Assembly: GCA_030017395.1 (NCBI GenBank)
Contig: JASEIZ010000068.1
Location: forward strand, 1-9,594
Direction: 5' to 3'
Length of the DNA stretch: 9,594 nucleotides
From: Desulfobacterales bacterium
GTDB taxonomy: Bacteria; Desulfobacterota; Desulfobacteria; Desulfobacterales; ETH-SRB1
The number at the start of each line of letters is the position of its first letter. Position 1 is the stretch's first letter. Made by a program: the position numbers and the translations under genes. Shown piece by piece: positions 1 to 4,911 of the stretch. The notes beneath the pieces are model-generated. The model was not told the DNA's origin and ran no database searches. It saw only the letters and a list, made by a program, of their open reading frames with translations.

Positions 1-411
1 CCCGATTTTCTTGTAGCAATCTGCCAAGCCGACAGTCGCCAGAACGATTCCCTCCTGATATCGACTGCTCTTGGCAGCGGATAAAGATTGGTTAAAATAG
101 GACAGGGCCTTGTCGTAGTCGTTTCGATCGAGATAGGCCTTTCCCATATAGCGGCCAATATCGGAGGTCTTATCCCCGTTTCCGGTGTAAAACGTCAGAG
201 CCTCGCGCATGGAGGATAGGAACTTGTCGAAATTACCTTCACGAAGGTAGTCCCGGCCTTCCTGGATGAGGATATCGCCCTTATCCCTGGTTGAAATCAG
301 GAAGAGTGGGTGGTAGTTGGCAAGTTCTTCGGATTGGGTTAACCCTCTACTGAGTCCGCAACCGCTGGTGCAGAGAACCAGAAAAATCAACAGCCATCGT
401 TTTAAAATCAT
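1..411 (-). CDS. TPR-repeat lipoprotein, C-terminus outside the window
   Basis: The first 137 codons of a gene that runs off the left edge, read from the reverse strand. The protein begins MILKRWLLIFLVLCTSGCGL: a short basic n-region, a hydrophobic core and a lipobox ending at Cys18 (TSGC), so a lipoprotein is predicted. About residues 47-137 read as helical repeats with TPR-like spacing (GREYLREGNF-type, YMGKAYLDRNDYDKALSYF, GLADCYKKIG). TPR proteins are scaffolds for protein contacts; no enzymatic motif is visible. The start is supported by AGGAG six bases upstream of the ATG at 411. It follows the 207-aa lipoprotein gene by 18 bases, so the two are probably co-transcribed and may work together in the envelope. 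The partner is unknown. Confidence 0.8.
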   Translation of the reverse strand, partial: MILKRWLLIFLVLCTSGCGLSRGLTQSEELANYHPLFLISTRDKGDILIQEGRDYLREGNFDKFLSSMREALTFYTGNGDKTSDIGRYMGKAYLDRNDYDKALSYFNQSLSAAKSSRYQEGIVLATVGLADCYKKIG

Positions 412-429
412 CGGGCGCTCCTATCTTAA

Positions 430-1053
430 TCAATAAAATTCATCCAGCTTCCGGGAAAATTCCTTCAGGAGGTTGTCTATGGCCTCGTTCACAGCGTAGT
501 GGGCCATATCATAGTTTGTTTCCATAATCAGTTGATTGAGAACGCTCCTGCTCCCCTTTCCCTTGACGATGAAACTGCGCAGCCGCTGCCCGTTTCCGGT
601 AAAGATTTCCGTTTCCAGTTCCGCATCGGCGGTATGAGAACTCAGCCCCGTGAAGGGGGGCGAATAGTTGAAGTATTTAATACGGGGAACGAAATAAACG
701 GATACATCTCGGATATCCTTTGCATCCTGAGCAATGGCGACGTTTCCGAATTTGCTGGAGACAATCCCGTAAATGGCTTGGAATAAATTCTTGCCTACAT
801 CTATTTCTCCCTTCACACTGGATAACAAGAACAGCTGATTGCCGGTCTTAAAGGTATATTTGAAGTTGGTGAATTTGTCGTCGAGAAGGAGCCCCGCTTT
901 TAGAGAGCTTTTTTTCATGTTCTCCGTCGAGATTTTTGGCTCAACGGAAATTTTCCGCATGTCCATGGTGGCGCACCCGGAAAGGAACAACGAGATGAAG
1001 CATAACAAAAGCACAAATTTGTTCATGAAACCCGTTTTTGATTTTTTATACAT
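430..1053 (-). CDS. Predicted outer-membrane lipoprotein of unknown function
   Basis: A 207-residue protein with a clear lipoprotein signal: hydrophobic stretch FVLLLCFISLFLSGC, lipobox LSGC with the acylated Cys at residue 27. The mature part is predicted soluble, has no cysteine cluster or catalytic motif I recognise, and ends in an amphipathic helix (NEAIDNLLKEFSRKLDEFY). I cannot name a family; the size and a central segment of alternating beta-like stretches recall small lipoproteins of envelope assembly systems, but that is only an impression. The start is uncertain: ATG at 1053 has no Shine-Dalgarno and would sit at or next to the predicted transcription start, while ATG at 1026 (Met10, MNKFVLLLCF) gives a more usual short n-region but also a weak ribosome site. 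It is the first gene of an operon with the TPR lipoprotein downstream. Confidence 0.75.
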   Translation of the reverse strand: MYKKSKTGFMNKFVLLLCFISLFLSGCATMDMRKISVEPKISTENMKKSSLKAGLLLDDKFTNFKYTFKTGNQLFLLSSVKGEIDVGKNLFQAIYGIVSSKFGNVAIAQDAKDIRDVSVYFVPRIKYFNYSPPFTGLSSHTADAELETEIFTGNGQRLRSFIVKGKGSRSVLNQLIMETNYDMAHYAVNEAIDNLLKEFSRKLDEFY

Positions 1054-1061
1054 AATGGCTT

Positions 1062-1090
1062 TTTGTAAGCAAACTTCACCTGGTTGTCAA
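1062..1090 (-). promoter_or_regulatory. Predicted sigma70-type promoter of the lipoprotein operon
   Basis: On the minus strand there is a perfect -35 box TTGACA (1085-1090), a 17-base spacer and a -10-like TACAAA (1062-1067), placing the transcription start near 1055, just before the ATG at 1053. The palindrome at the end of the neighbouring transposon-like element starts only 14 bases upstream of the -35 box, so the insertion spared this promoter. Confidence 0.5.
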
Positions 1091-1103
1091 ATATTATTCA
1101 CGA

Positions 1104-1130
1104 GAGCGTCTCTTAAGGGTGGGGACGCTC
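1104..1130. repeat. REP-like hairpin at the left end of the RAYT element
   Basis: GAGCGTC (1104-1110) and GACGCTC (1124-1130) form a perfect 7-bp inverted repeat around a 13-base loop. The right arm is part of the 23-bp terminal repeat 1121-1143. Such imperfect hairpins are the substrates that REP-associated tyrosine transposases recognise and cut. Confidence 0.6.
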
Positions 1131-1143
1131 CTTGATATGTTGA
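1121..1143 (+). repeat. Left terminal inverted repeat of the RAYT element
   Basis: The 23 bases starting GGGGACGCTC and ending TATGTTGA match the reverse complement of 2187-2209 at 20 of 23 positions. The transposase stop codon (1144-1146) begins at the very next base, so the element has no spare sequence on this side. Confidence 0.7.
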
Positions 1144-2154
1144 TTAATTGCTTTGCAATAAATTTAATTTATTTTCCTTTGCAATCTTTTCACCACGGTT
1201 TACTGATTGGCTTACTGTTGGCTGGGATATTTTTAAACGTTTTGATAATTCCACCATATTCATACCAAGCTCCCTTGATGCCCAGAAACAGACTAAGCTT
1301 CTCGCCTGTACCCGATGGGGTTGTCTGCCTGATGATAATACTTCAGCTCTGTTAATCCCCAATACTTCAGCCACACGATCAACAACTGTATTGAAATCGT
1401 ATCCCCTGGCCTTTAATAAATAGTTACGATCAAACTTATCCTGAGAGGCTTTTAATACAGTTTCAACAAAATCGCTGTCGCCTAAAATCCTCTCATCCCC
1501 TTTCATATACGCTTTTATCTTTTTCAACCCTTTGAGTGCATCCCATCCTCCGGCACTTCTGACAAGACCCCCGCCGATAAGATCCGGCCTTTTCCCAACT
1601 GATATTCCTTTCTTAACATATTCGCGATACTGCCTGCGCGCTAATGACAACCTGGGATTAAATAATTTTAGGACATAATCGGTATCCTGCCAATCGTTCT
1701 TTTTCCTTCCAATTATTGCAGCATGACCACTATACGCATATTTATCCAGAAACTTAAGGTCAGCTACGATTTTAGCTCTAATAGGGTTCAAATGAATATA
1801 TCTTACAAGTTCAAGCATATATGCATCTTCCTGGCAAAGAATCGATTTATATCGATTTTGAAATAAATGGCCCGCACGACGATGTTTACGATTGAAATAG
1901 ATTGCATAACCGGTCAAAAGTCTTTTCATAACAATTGATATTGGAGTGCTGCCGGTTCGTAAAAGCAAATGAAAATGATTGGGAATTAATGCCCAGGCGA
2001 AACACAATGTAGCGCTATCTGTTAAGATGTTTTTCAAACGTCCTAAAAAAACATCTCTGTCAACATCATCCTTAAAGATGCTTTTTCTATCGATGCCTCT
2101 AACTATGATATGATGTAGCGCCCCAGGCGCATCTATTCTTGATCTACGTGGCAT
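1144..2154 (-). CDS. REP-associated tyrosine transposase (RAYT, Y1 HUH family) with DnaA-like C-terminal domain
   Basis: A 336-residue single-strand DNA transposase of the Transposase_17 / TnpA-REP type. The N-terminal domain (about 1-130) starts MPRRSRIDAPGALHHIIVRG, contains the HUH motif in IPNHFHLLL (His60, His62) that binds the metal ion, and the family block RYIHLNPIRA, whose Tyr119 is the likely catalytic tyrosine. Residues about 255-325 (ARSLVCFWASRELGMNMVELSKRL, then ISQPTVSQSVNRG) resemble the helix-turn-helix of DnaA domain IV, common at the C-terminus of this subfamily and probably used for DNA binding. An in-frame TTG at 2190 was rejected as the start because it lies within the -35 box; ATG 2154 matches family N-termini. 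The gene fills the space between two inverted repeats. RAYTs are usually domesticated single-copy genes that move REP sequences. Reading frame and motifs are intact, so it may be active. Confidence 0.92.
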   Translation of the reverse strand: MPRRSRIDAPGALHHIIVRGIDRKSIFKDDVDRDVFLGRLKNILTDSATLCFAWALIPNHFHLLLRTGSTPISIVMKRLLTGYAIYFNRKHRRAGHLFQNRYKSILCQEDAYMLELVRYIHLNPIRAKIVADLKFLDKYAYSGHAAIIGRKKNDWQDTDYVLKLFNPRLSLARRQYREYVKKGISVGKRPDLIGGGLVRSAGGWDALKGLKKIKAYMKGDERILGDSDFVETVLKASQDKFDRNYLLKARGYDFNTVVDRVAEVLGINRAEVLSSGRQPHRVQARSLVCFWASRELGMNMVELSKRLKISQPTVSQSVNRGEKIAKENKLNLLQSN

Positions 2155-2161
2155 GTCTATC

Positions 2162-2190
2162 TTTATAATAGATTGTATTCGATATGTCAA
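2162..2190 (-). promoter_or_regulatory. Promoter of the RAYT gene, -35 box inside the terminal repeat
   Basis: On the minus strand TTGACA (2185-2190), a 17-base spacer and TATAAA (2162-2167) make a near-consensus sigma70 promoter. The predicted transcription start is about 7 bases further on, at or within a few bases of the ATG at 2154, so the transcript would be leaderless or nearly so. Four bases of the -35 box belong to the right terminal repeat. Confidence 0.65.
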
Positions 2191-2209
2191 TATATGAAAG
2201 AGCGTCCCC
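2187..2209 (-). repeat. Right terminal inverted repeat of the RAYT element
   Basis: The reverse complement of the left repeat 1121-1143 with three mismatches. It contains GAGCGTCCCC (2200-2209) and, on the minus strand, runs into the -35 box of the transposase gene. Confidence 0.7.
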
Positions 2210-2220
2210 TATATTTTCCA

Positions 2221-2279
2221 GGAACGTCCCCGAAACTCCCCCTGTCTATCAATTTATCAAGGAACGTCCCCGAAACTCC
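2221..2279 (-). repeat. Two extra copies of the RAYT end sequence as a direct repeat
   Basis: GGAACGTCCCCGAAACTCC occurs at 2221-2239 and again, unchanged, at 2261-2279, 40 bases apart. On the minus strand, 2247-2271 reads GGGGACGTTCCTTGATA and on to TTGATA, clearly the same sequence as the element ends at 1121-1143 and 2187-2209, with T for C in GACGTTC. The copy at 2221 has lost the TTGATA part. These are extra REP-type units beside their transposase. The copy at 2247-2279 encodes the end of the antitoxin gene. Confidence 0.65.
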
Positions 2280-2581
2280 TGTTTTGGACTCTCAGGCAGT
2301 TGAATATCTATATGAACCTTTGCCCCCAGAACCTCAGCAACCCTGCGCAACATACTCAAGGAGTGGCCTTCGTACGATGTTGATTCAAGACGGCTGATTT
2401 GCTGTTGAGACGTTCCCACCCTTTGAGCTAATTCCTTCTGAGACAAACCAGCCTTTTTACGCAAAGCAGTTAATTGCAAAGCCACGTCCCATGCCTCACC
2501 GGCCTTTTGGTAGCGCCTGGCAAAATCAGGGTCTTTCAACTGTTTTTCAAGATATCGGTCAAAATTGGTTTTTTGTTTCAT
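2249..2581 (-). CDS. XRE-family antitoxin (HigA-like), C-terminus encoded by a REP repeat
   Basis: A 110-residue helix-turn-helix protein. After a charged N-terminal part (MKQKTNFDRYLEKQLKDPDF) comes an XRE/Cro-C1 domain at about residues 36-90: LRKKAGLSQKELAQRVGTSQ, then QQISRLES and LRRVAEVLG. Such proteins bind the operator of their TA operon and neutralise a RelE/HigB-type toxin encoded just upstream. ATG 2581 was chosen because it starts the usual MKQKTNF N-terminus; the in-frame ATG at 2590 lies in sequence fused from the damaged toxin gene. The last residues, EFRGRSLIN, and the TGA stop come from the transposon-end repeat 2247-2279, so the original C-terminus was probably lost. It overlaps the toxin remnant by 23 bases. 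With its toxin gone it is an orphan antitoxin or plain repressor. Confidence 0.8.
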   Translation of the reverse strand: MKQKTNFDRYLEKQLKDPDFARRYQKAGEAWDVALQLTALRKKAGLSQKELAQRVGTSQQQISRLESTSYEGHSLSMLRRVAEVLGAKVHIDIQLPESPKQEFRGRSLIN

Positions 2582-2753
2582 CACCAACATGTTTTGAAAG
2601 AGGTGGTCTGTGATAATGCCTGCTTTGAAGTTTAGTTAGACCGGCCATTACTGCTGCAAAATCGCCGGGATCCGATTCCTTAAGATCATCAAGAAACTTC
2701 CGTACAGGACATCGTCCTGAATCTGTTTCATAAAACTCTATAGAAAATTCCAT
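2559..2753 (-). pseudogene. Truncated HigB/RelE-type toxin (phage Gp49-like family)
   Basis: Sixty-four residues remain. The start, MEFSIEFYETDSGRCPVRKF and then LDDLKESDPGDFAAVMAGLTKLQ, is typical of HigB-like toxins of the Gp49/DUF891 family, which are usually about 100-120 residues long and cut mRNA at the ribosome. After RPPLSKHVGD the expected C-terminal half with the beta-sheet core and active-site residues is missing: the frame runs straight into ETKNQF, which is the antitoxin start (MKQKTNF) read in another frame. An internal deletion of perhaps 50 codons best explains this; GGTGATG at the joint could be microhomology. The product should not be toxic. The first 40 residues look undecayed, so the event may be recent. 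Confidence 0.75.
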
Positions 2754-2762
2754 GATTAGTCA

Positions 2763-2778
2763 ACATCAATATTGATGT
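2763..2778. promoter_or_regulatory. Palindromic operator of the HigBA-like module
   Basis: ACATCAATATTGATGT is a perfect 16-bp palindrome that ends nine bases upstream of the toxin-remnant start codon. Its place and symmetry fit an autoregulatory site for the XRE antitoxin. I see no convincing -35/-10 pair around it. Confidence 0.55.
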
Positions 2779-2923
2779 ATTTTTAATTAAAAAAACAGGA
2801 TTGTCTTTACTTTTTAAAGAAATACGGGCTATTTAAAAGACGCTCCCAAGTTTATAAGTTTGTATCGTCAAAAATAGAACAGCTAAATCCTTTTTTTAAT
2901 TCATGGTTTTAGATCCAGGCATG
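2779..2923. other. Spacer between TA module 4 and repeat copy 1
   Basis: AT-rich non-coding DNA with poly-A/T runs. The one detail seen is an isolated GACGCTCC at about 2841-2848, the core 8-mer of the RAYT ends, which could be a remnant or chance. The stretch 2754-3075 as a whole holds the operator 2763-2778, this spacer, repeat copy 1 and the hairpin 3040-3061. Confidence 0.4.
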
Positions 2924-3012
2924 TAAAGCAAAAAGCCCCATCCTTCATATTTCTGAAGAAATGGGGCTTTATTTTTTTTGTAATACTGTGGCTGGTCACG
3001 TGATCCTCCTGT
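2924..3012. repeat. Intergenic repeat, copy 1 (lacks the right part)
   Basis: Copy 1 holds the hairpin and the segment up to TGATCCTCCTGT. Positions 2954-3012 match 3707-3765 at 58 of 59 bases, and the beginning matches 4718 onward. After 3012 the similarity stops, so the GTTTGAGGTTC segment and the 41-bp tail of the other copies are absent. It lies 3' of the ParE-type TA module. Confidence 0.85.
2932..2970. terminator. Bidirectional rho-independent terminator in repeat copy 1
   Basis: Arms 2932-2947 (AAAGCCCCATCCTTCA) and 2954-2970 (TGAAGAAATGGGGCTTT) pair with one bulged A and one C/A mismatch around a six-base loop. On the plus strand it is followed by A and a run of eight T, and on the minus strand by GCTTTTTGC. 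It would end minus-strand transcription from the parE module. Confidence 0.75.
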
Positions 3013-3039
3013 ACACCCCGTGCCTGGAACTATTAATTA

Positions 3040-3061
3040 GTGCTGAGTCTTTGATCAGCAC
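3040..3061. other. Stem-loop 3' of the parE toxin gene
   Basis: GTGCTGA (3040-3046) and TCAGCAC (3055-3061) form a perfect 7-bp stem with an 8-base loop, 15 bases past the toxin stop codon. There is no T-run on either side, so it is a weak terminator candidate; it may only protect the transcript end. Confidence 0.35.
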
Positions 3062-3075
3062 CAATCCTTATCTTG

Positions 3076-3372
3076 TTAGCTCTTCATCAGTTTTTCCCTT
3101 ATCCAACTTGGTTTTCGGCGACAATCCAGCACAGCCATTACCAAGACCACATCCTCAATAATTTCATAATACACGGCGAACGGAAACCGTTTGGAAAGAA
3201 GCCGATAAAACCCGAAAACTCTACGGTGAATGCCTCCAAAATATGCGAGAGAGTCGATATCAGAGTACAGCGAATCGAGGAAGTAAGATCCAAGGCCAGA
3301 AGATTGCCGATCATAGAAACGGTATCCCTTTTCAAGATCTCTCTCGGCAGGATCAAGAATCCTTACTTGCAT
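3076..3372 (-). CDS. RelE/ParE-family toxin
   Basis: A 98-residue toxin of the RelE/ParE superfamily. The start MQVRILDPAERDLEKGYRFY, the helix FLDSLYSDIDSL, then RRVFGFYRLLSKRFPFAVYY and the end VLVMAVLDCRRKPSWIREKL are typical of chromosomal ParE-like toxins paired with Unstab_antitox antitoxins. Family members either poison gyrase or cleave mRNA on the ribosome; the sequence does not decide which. The length is normal for the family and no key segment is missing. The start codon lies inside the antitoxin gene (10-base overlap), so translation is coupled and toxin depends on antitoxin synthesis. Downstream come a hairpin and the terminator of repeat copy 1. Confidence 0.88.
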   Translation of the reverse strand: MQVRILDPAERDLEKGYRFYDRQSSGLGSYFLDSLYSDIDSLAYFGGIHRRVFGFYRLLSKRFPFAVYYEIIEDVVLVMAVLDCRRKPSWIREKLMKS

Positions 3373-3590
3373 GAAATATTCTTTCTGATTCTGTCTTTAG
3401 CTTCCTCCCAGTCGGATACGGTAACCTTGCCGGCTGACAGGGCTTTTTTTCTATCTCCAAGAACTGATTCATGCCAGGCAGGTGATTCGAGTGTCTTCTC
3501 GTCCATCGCCAAGTCACCCCAAATAGTTTCCATTAGATCAAGCTTTTGAGCAAATGTAAGTTGTGATAAAGGGAAATCAATTCTTTCCAT
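3363..3590 (-). CDS. Antitoxin of the Unstab_antitox (addiction module component) family
   Basis: Seventy-five residues. The pattern LSQLTFAQKLDLMETIWGDL, then SPAWHESVLGDRKKAL and DWEEAKDRIRKNI matches the short helical family known as putative addiction module component (PF09720 / TIGR02574), which is nearly always encoded directly upstream of a RelE/ParE toxin, as here. It should wrap around and block the toxin and be quickly degraded. It has no evident DNA-binding domain of its own, though a good inverted repeat lies upstream. AAGGA about nine bases before the ATG supports the start. Confidence 0.85.
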   Translation of the reverse strand: MERIDFPLSQLTFAQKLDLMETIWGDLAMDEKTLESPAWHESVLGDRKKALSAGKVTVSDWEEAKDRIRKNISCK

Positions 3591-3630
3591 AGTCTTTCCT
3601 TTCTTGGGCTAACGAAAAAAAATAAATTAA

Positions 3631-3695
3631 CGATATTAACCATTGTTAGGTTAGATATCGATTTATTACATATAATAATAGAGTGAGGCTTTCAA
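3631..3695 (-). promoter_or_regulatory. Promoter and operator-like inverted repeat of the parE module
   Basis: On the minus strand TTGAAA (3690-3695), 17 bases and TATGTA (3667-3672) form a plausible promoter with a start near 3660. Right there, 3631-3660 is an imperfect inverted repeat: CGATATTAACC and GGTTAGATATCG around seven bases, with one unpaired base. A protein bound here would cover the transcription start, as expected for an autoregulated TA operon. Confidence 0.5.
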
Positions 3696-3706
3696 TGAAA
3701 AACAAA

Positions 3707-3995
3707 TGAAGAAATAGGGCTTTATTTTTTTTGTAATACTGTGGCTGGTCACGTGATCCTCCTGTTTGAGGTTCAAAAAACAGACCGAAATTAATTTTGA
3801 TGGTTTTGTAAAAAGTACTAATTTTGCAGATTAAGCTAAAAACGTTTTGTGTAACTGCCCGTAATTACTGGATTCCGGCTTTCGCCGGAATGACGAAAAA
3901 CGATATTTTTCGACTTTTTATAAAACCGTCAATCTTTTATACTTTATATTAAATGAACATCCAAGTCAATTTGTTATCTTTTCGATGAGTTATCA
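3707..3995. repeat. Intergenic repeat, copy 2, split by a MITE-like insertion
   Basis: 3707-3765 is almost identical to copy 1; 3764-3798 (GTTTGAGGTTC and on to ATTAATTT) and 3955-3995 match copy 3 at 4803-4837 and 4857-4897. In copy 3 these two parts are 19 bases apart, here about 156, because of the insertion at 3797-3932. The left arm of the terminator hairpin is missing and G is changed to A in ATAGGGC, so this copy no longer forms the terminator. It lies 3' of the HigBA module. Apart from this copy and the parE promoter region, 3591-4051 holds no gene. Confidence 0.85.
3797..3932. mobile_element. 136-bp MITE-like element
   Basis: The ends TTGATGGTTTTGTAAAAAGT (3797-3816) and ACTTTTTATAAAACCGTCAA (3913-3932) are inverted repeats matching at 18 of 20 positions. 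The inside has no reading frame but two hairpins: ATTCCGGC/GCCGGAAT with loop TTTC (3872-3891) and CGAAAAA/TTTTTCG (3894-3912). Size, terminal repeats and lack of coding capacity fit a miniature inverted-repeat element moved by a transposase encoded elsewhere. Comparison with repeat copy 3 shows the interrupted site, but I could not settle a target-site duplication. Confidence 0.7.
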
Positions 3996-4051
3996 CTAAT
4001 TGCCAACCAGTGGCGCGTATCACCGCGTCTGCTGAAATGCTCATATATGTG

Positions 4052-4372
4052 TTAAAACGATAGATTATTATAGGGCATATTTTGAGGGAATGGTTTTACC
4101 TTTTTCCATTCCTGTGATTTCGTTTCTGCTTGCCATAAATCATAGTTTTTTTGCAAATTAAGCCATAAATCTGGAGTAGTATCGAACGCACGGGATAAGC
4201 GCAAAGCCATATCCGGTGTGATTGTCCCTCTTTCATTAATGATCTTTGATAATGTTTTCCTTGAAACACCAAGATTTGCCGCCATATCCTTGATTGTAAT
4301 TGATAGGGGTAAAAGATAGTCTTCTTTTATTATATTGCCCGGATGTGTTGGGCGTCTTATCATTTTTCGCAT
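4052..4372 (-). CDS. higA: HigA-family antitoxin
   Basis: A 106-residue XRE-type antitoxin. RRPTHPGNIIKEDYLLPLSI is the hallmark start of HigA proteins, followed by a helix-turn-helix at about residues 26-52 (IKDMAANLGVSRKTLSKIIN) and the family block PDMALRLSRAFDTTPDLWLN. HigA neutralises HigB and represses the operon. Here the toxin gene comes first, the usual order for hig operons; its TAG stop lies 12 bases upstream and overlaps the AGGAG ribosome site of this gene, so translation is coupled. ATG at 4372 fits the ribosome site spacing; ATG 4363 (MIRRPTHPG) is an alternative. Confidence 0.92.
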   Translation of the reverse strand: MRKMIRRPTHPGNIIKEDYLLPLSITIKDMAANLGVSRKTLSKIINERGTITPDMALRLSRAFDTTPDLWLNLQKNYDLWQAETKSQEWKKVKPFPQNMPYNNLSF

Positions 4373-4384
4373 TGTTTTAATCTC

Positions 4385-4663
4385 CTAATTGTAATCGTCA
4401 TAATCGACAATATAGGCGTCACCATCCATAAATTTAAAGAATATACGCCAATTGCCGGATACTTTTACTGCATGAAAGCTCTTTTTATCTCCGCTCAACT
4501 GGTGGAGAAAAGAACCTGGGTAATTCATATCTTTTATTTCACTTGCGGAATTGAGCCGATCAAGGATTCGTTCAAGTCTATTGGCATGTTCAGTCTTAAT
4601 TCCTCTCTTGCTACCTGTATAAAAAAAGTCCTCCAAGCCTTTATGCTTAAACGATTTTATCAT
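4385..4663 (-). CDS. higB: HigB-family mRNA interferase toxin
   Basis: Ninety-two residues, the standard length. Typical features are MIKSFKHKGLEDFFYTGSKR, GIKTEHANRLERILDRLNSA, the PGSFLHQLSGDKK loop and the end GNWRIFFKFMDGDAYIVDYD. HigB is a RelE-fold ribonuclease that cuts mRNA on translating ribosomes. The GNWR segment, with its conserved arginine in the active-site region, is intact. It is the first gene of the higBA operon. The predicted transcription start lies only a few bases before the ATG and no Shine-Dalgarno is visible, so toxin may be made from a leaderless message while the downstream antitoxin has a good ribosome site; that would favour antitoxin over toxin. Confidence 0.92.
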   Translation of the reverse strand: MIKSFKHKGLEDFFYTGSKRGIKTEHANRLERILDRLNSASEIKDMNYPGSFLHQLSGDKKSFHAVKVSGNWRIFFKFMDGDAYIVDYDDYN

Positions 4664-4672
4664 AGCATAAAA

Positions 4673-4701
4673 AACGTAACCCGTGAAGTTACATCTGTCA
4701 A
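4673..4701 (-). promoter_or_regulatory. higBA promoter with embedded operator
   Basis: TTGACA (4696-4701), 17 bases and TACGTT (4673-4678) on the minus strand make a plausible promoter. GTAAC (4676-4680) and GTTAC (4688-4692) form an inverted repeat between and over the boxes, where a HigA dimer would block RNA polymerase. Confidence 0.5.
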
Positions 4702-4717
4702 TATAAAATTTACTCTA

Positions 4718-4897
4718 TAAAGCAAAAAGCCCCATTCTTCATGTGGCTGAAGAAATGGGGCTTTATTTGTTTGTAATACAATTATTGGTCACGTGATCCT
4801 CTGGTTTGAGGTTCAAAAAACAGACCGAAATTAATTTAAAACAGTATATATTGTGTGAACATCCAAGTCAATTTGTTATCTTTTCGATGAGTTATCA
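4718..4897. repeat. Intergenic repeat, copy 3 (most complete)
   Basis: This 180-bp copy has all parts in order: TAAAGCAAAAAG, the terminator hairpin, TTTGTAATACA, the core GGTCACGTGATCCT (4787-4800), the GTTTGAGGTTCAAAAAACAG segment (4803-4822) on to ATTAATTT (4830-4837), a variable 19 bases, and a 41-bp tail 4857-4897 identical to 3955-3995. It ends 14 bases before the vapC stop codon on the toxin's 3' side. Confidence 0.85.
4726..4764. terminator. Bidirectional rho-independent terminator in repeat copy 3
   Basis: AAAGCCCCATTCTTCA (4726-4741) and TGAAGAAATGGGGCTTT (4748-4764) form a 16-bp stem with one bulged A and loop TGTGGC. T-rich tracts follow on both strands (GCTTTATTTGTTTG on plus, GGCTTTTTGC on minus). 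For the minus strand it is the first clear terminator after selB and vapC. Confidence 0.8.
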
Positions 4898-4911
4898 TGG
4901 TTATCATAAAC

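Noticed and set aside
839..1135. Plus-strand frame opposite the lipoprotein gene and its promoter
   Set aside because: Antisense to a protein with a clear lipobox; no ribosome site and no recognisable domain.
2154..2190. In-frame TTG at 2190 as start of the RAYT protein
   Set aside because: It coincides with the -35 box, upstream of the predicted transcription start, and the family begins at MPRRSR (ATG 2154).
2838..2848. GACGCTCC, the core of the RAYT ends
   Set aside because: Only eight bases match and nothing of the rest of the repeat is present; chance cannot be excluded.
3600..3660. CTAAC...GTTAG pairing and a GTTAGGT match to the integron attC R' core
   Set aside because: The matching R'' core is not met, the long imperfect stem with extrahelical bases is missing, and the other repeat copies have nothing similar. 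The stretch is better explained as the operator of the parE module.
2924..4897. Three spaced repeats considered as a CRISPR-like array
   Set aside because: Units are 60-180 bp long, unevenly spaced by about 0.7-1 kb and separated by genes; there are no short regular repeats with spacers and no cas genes.
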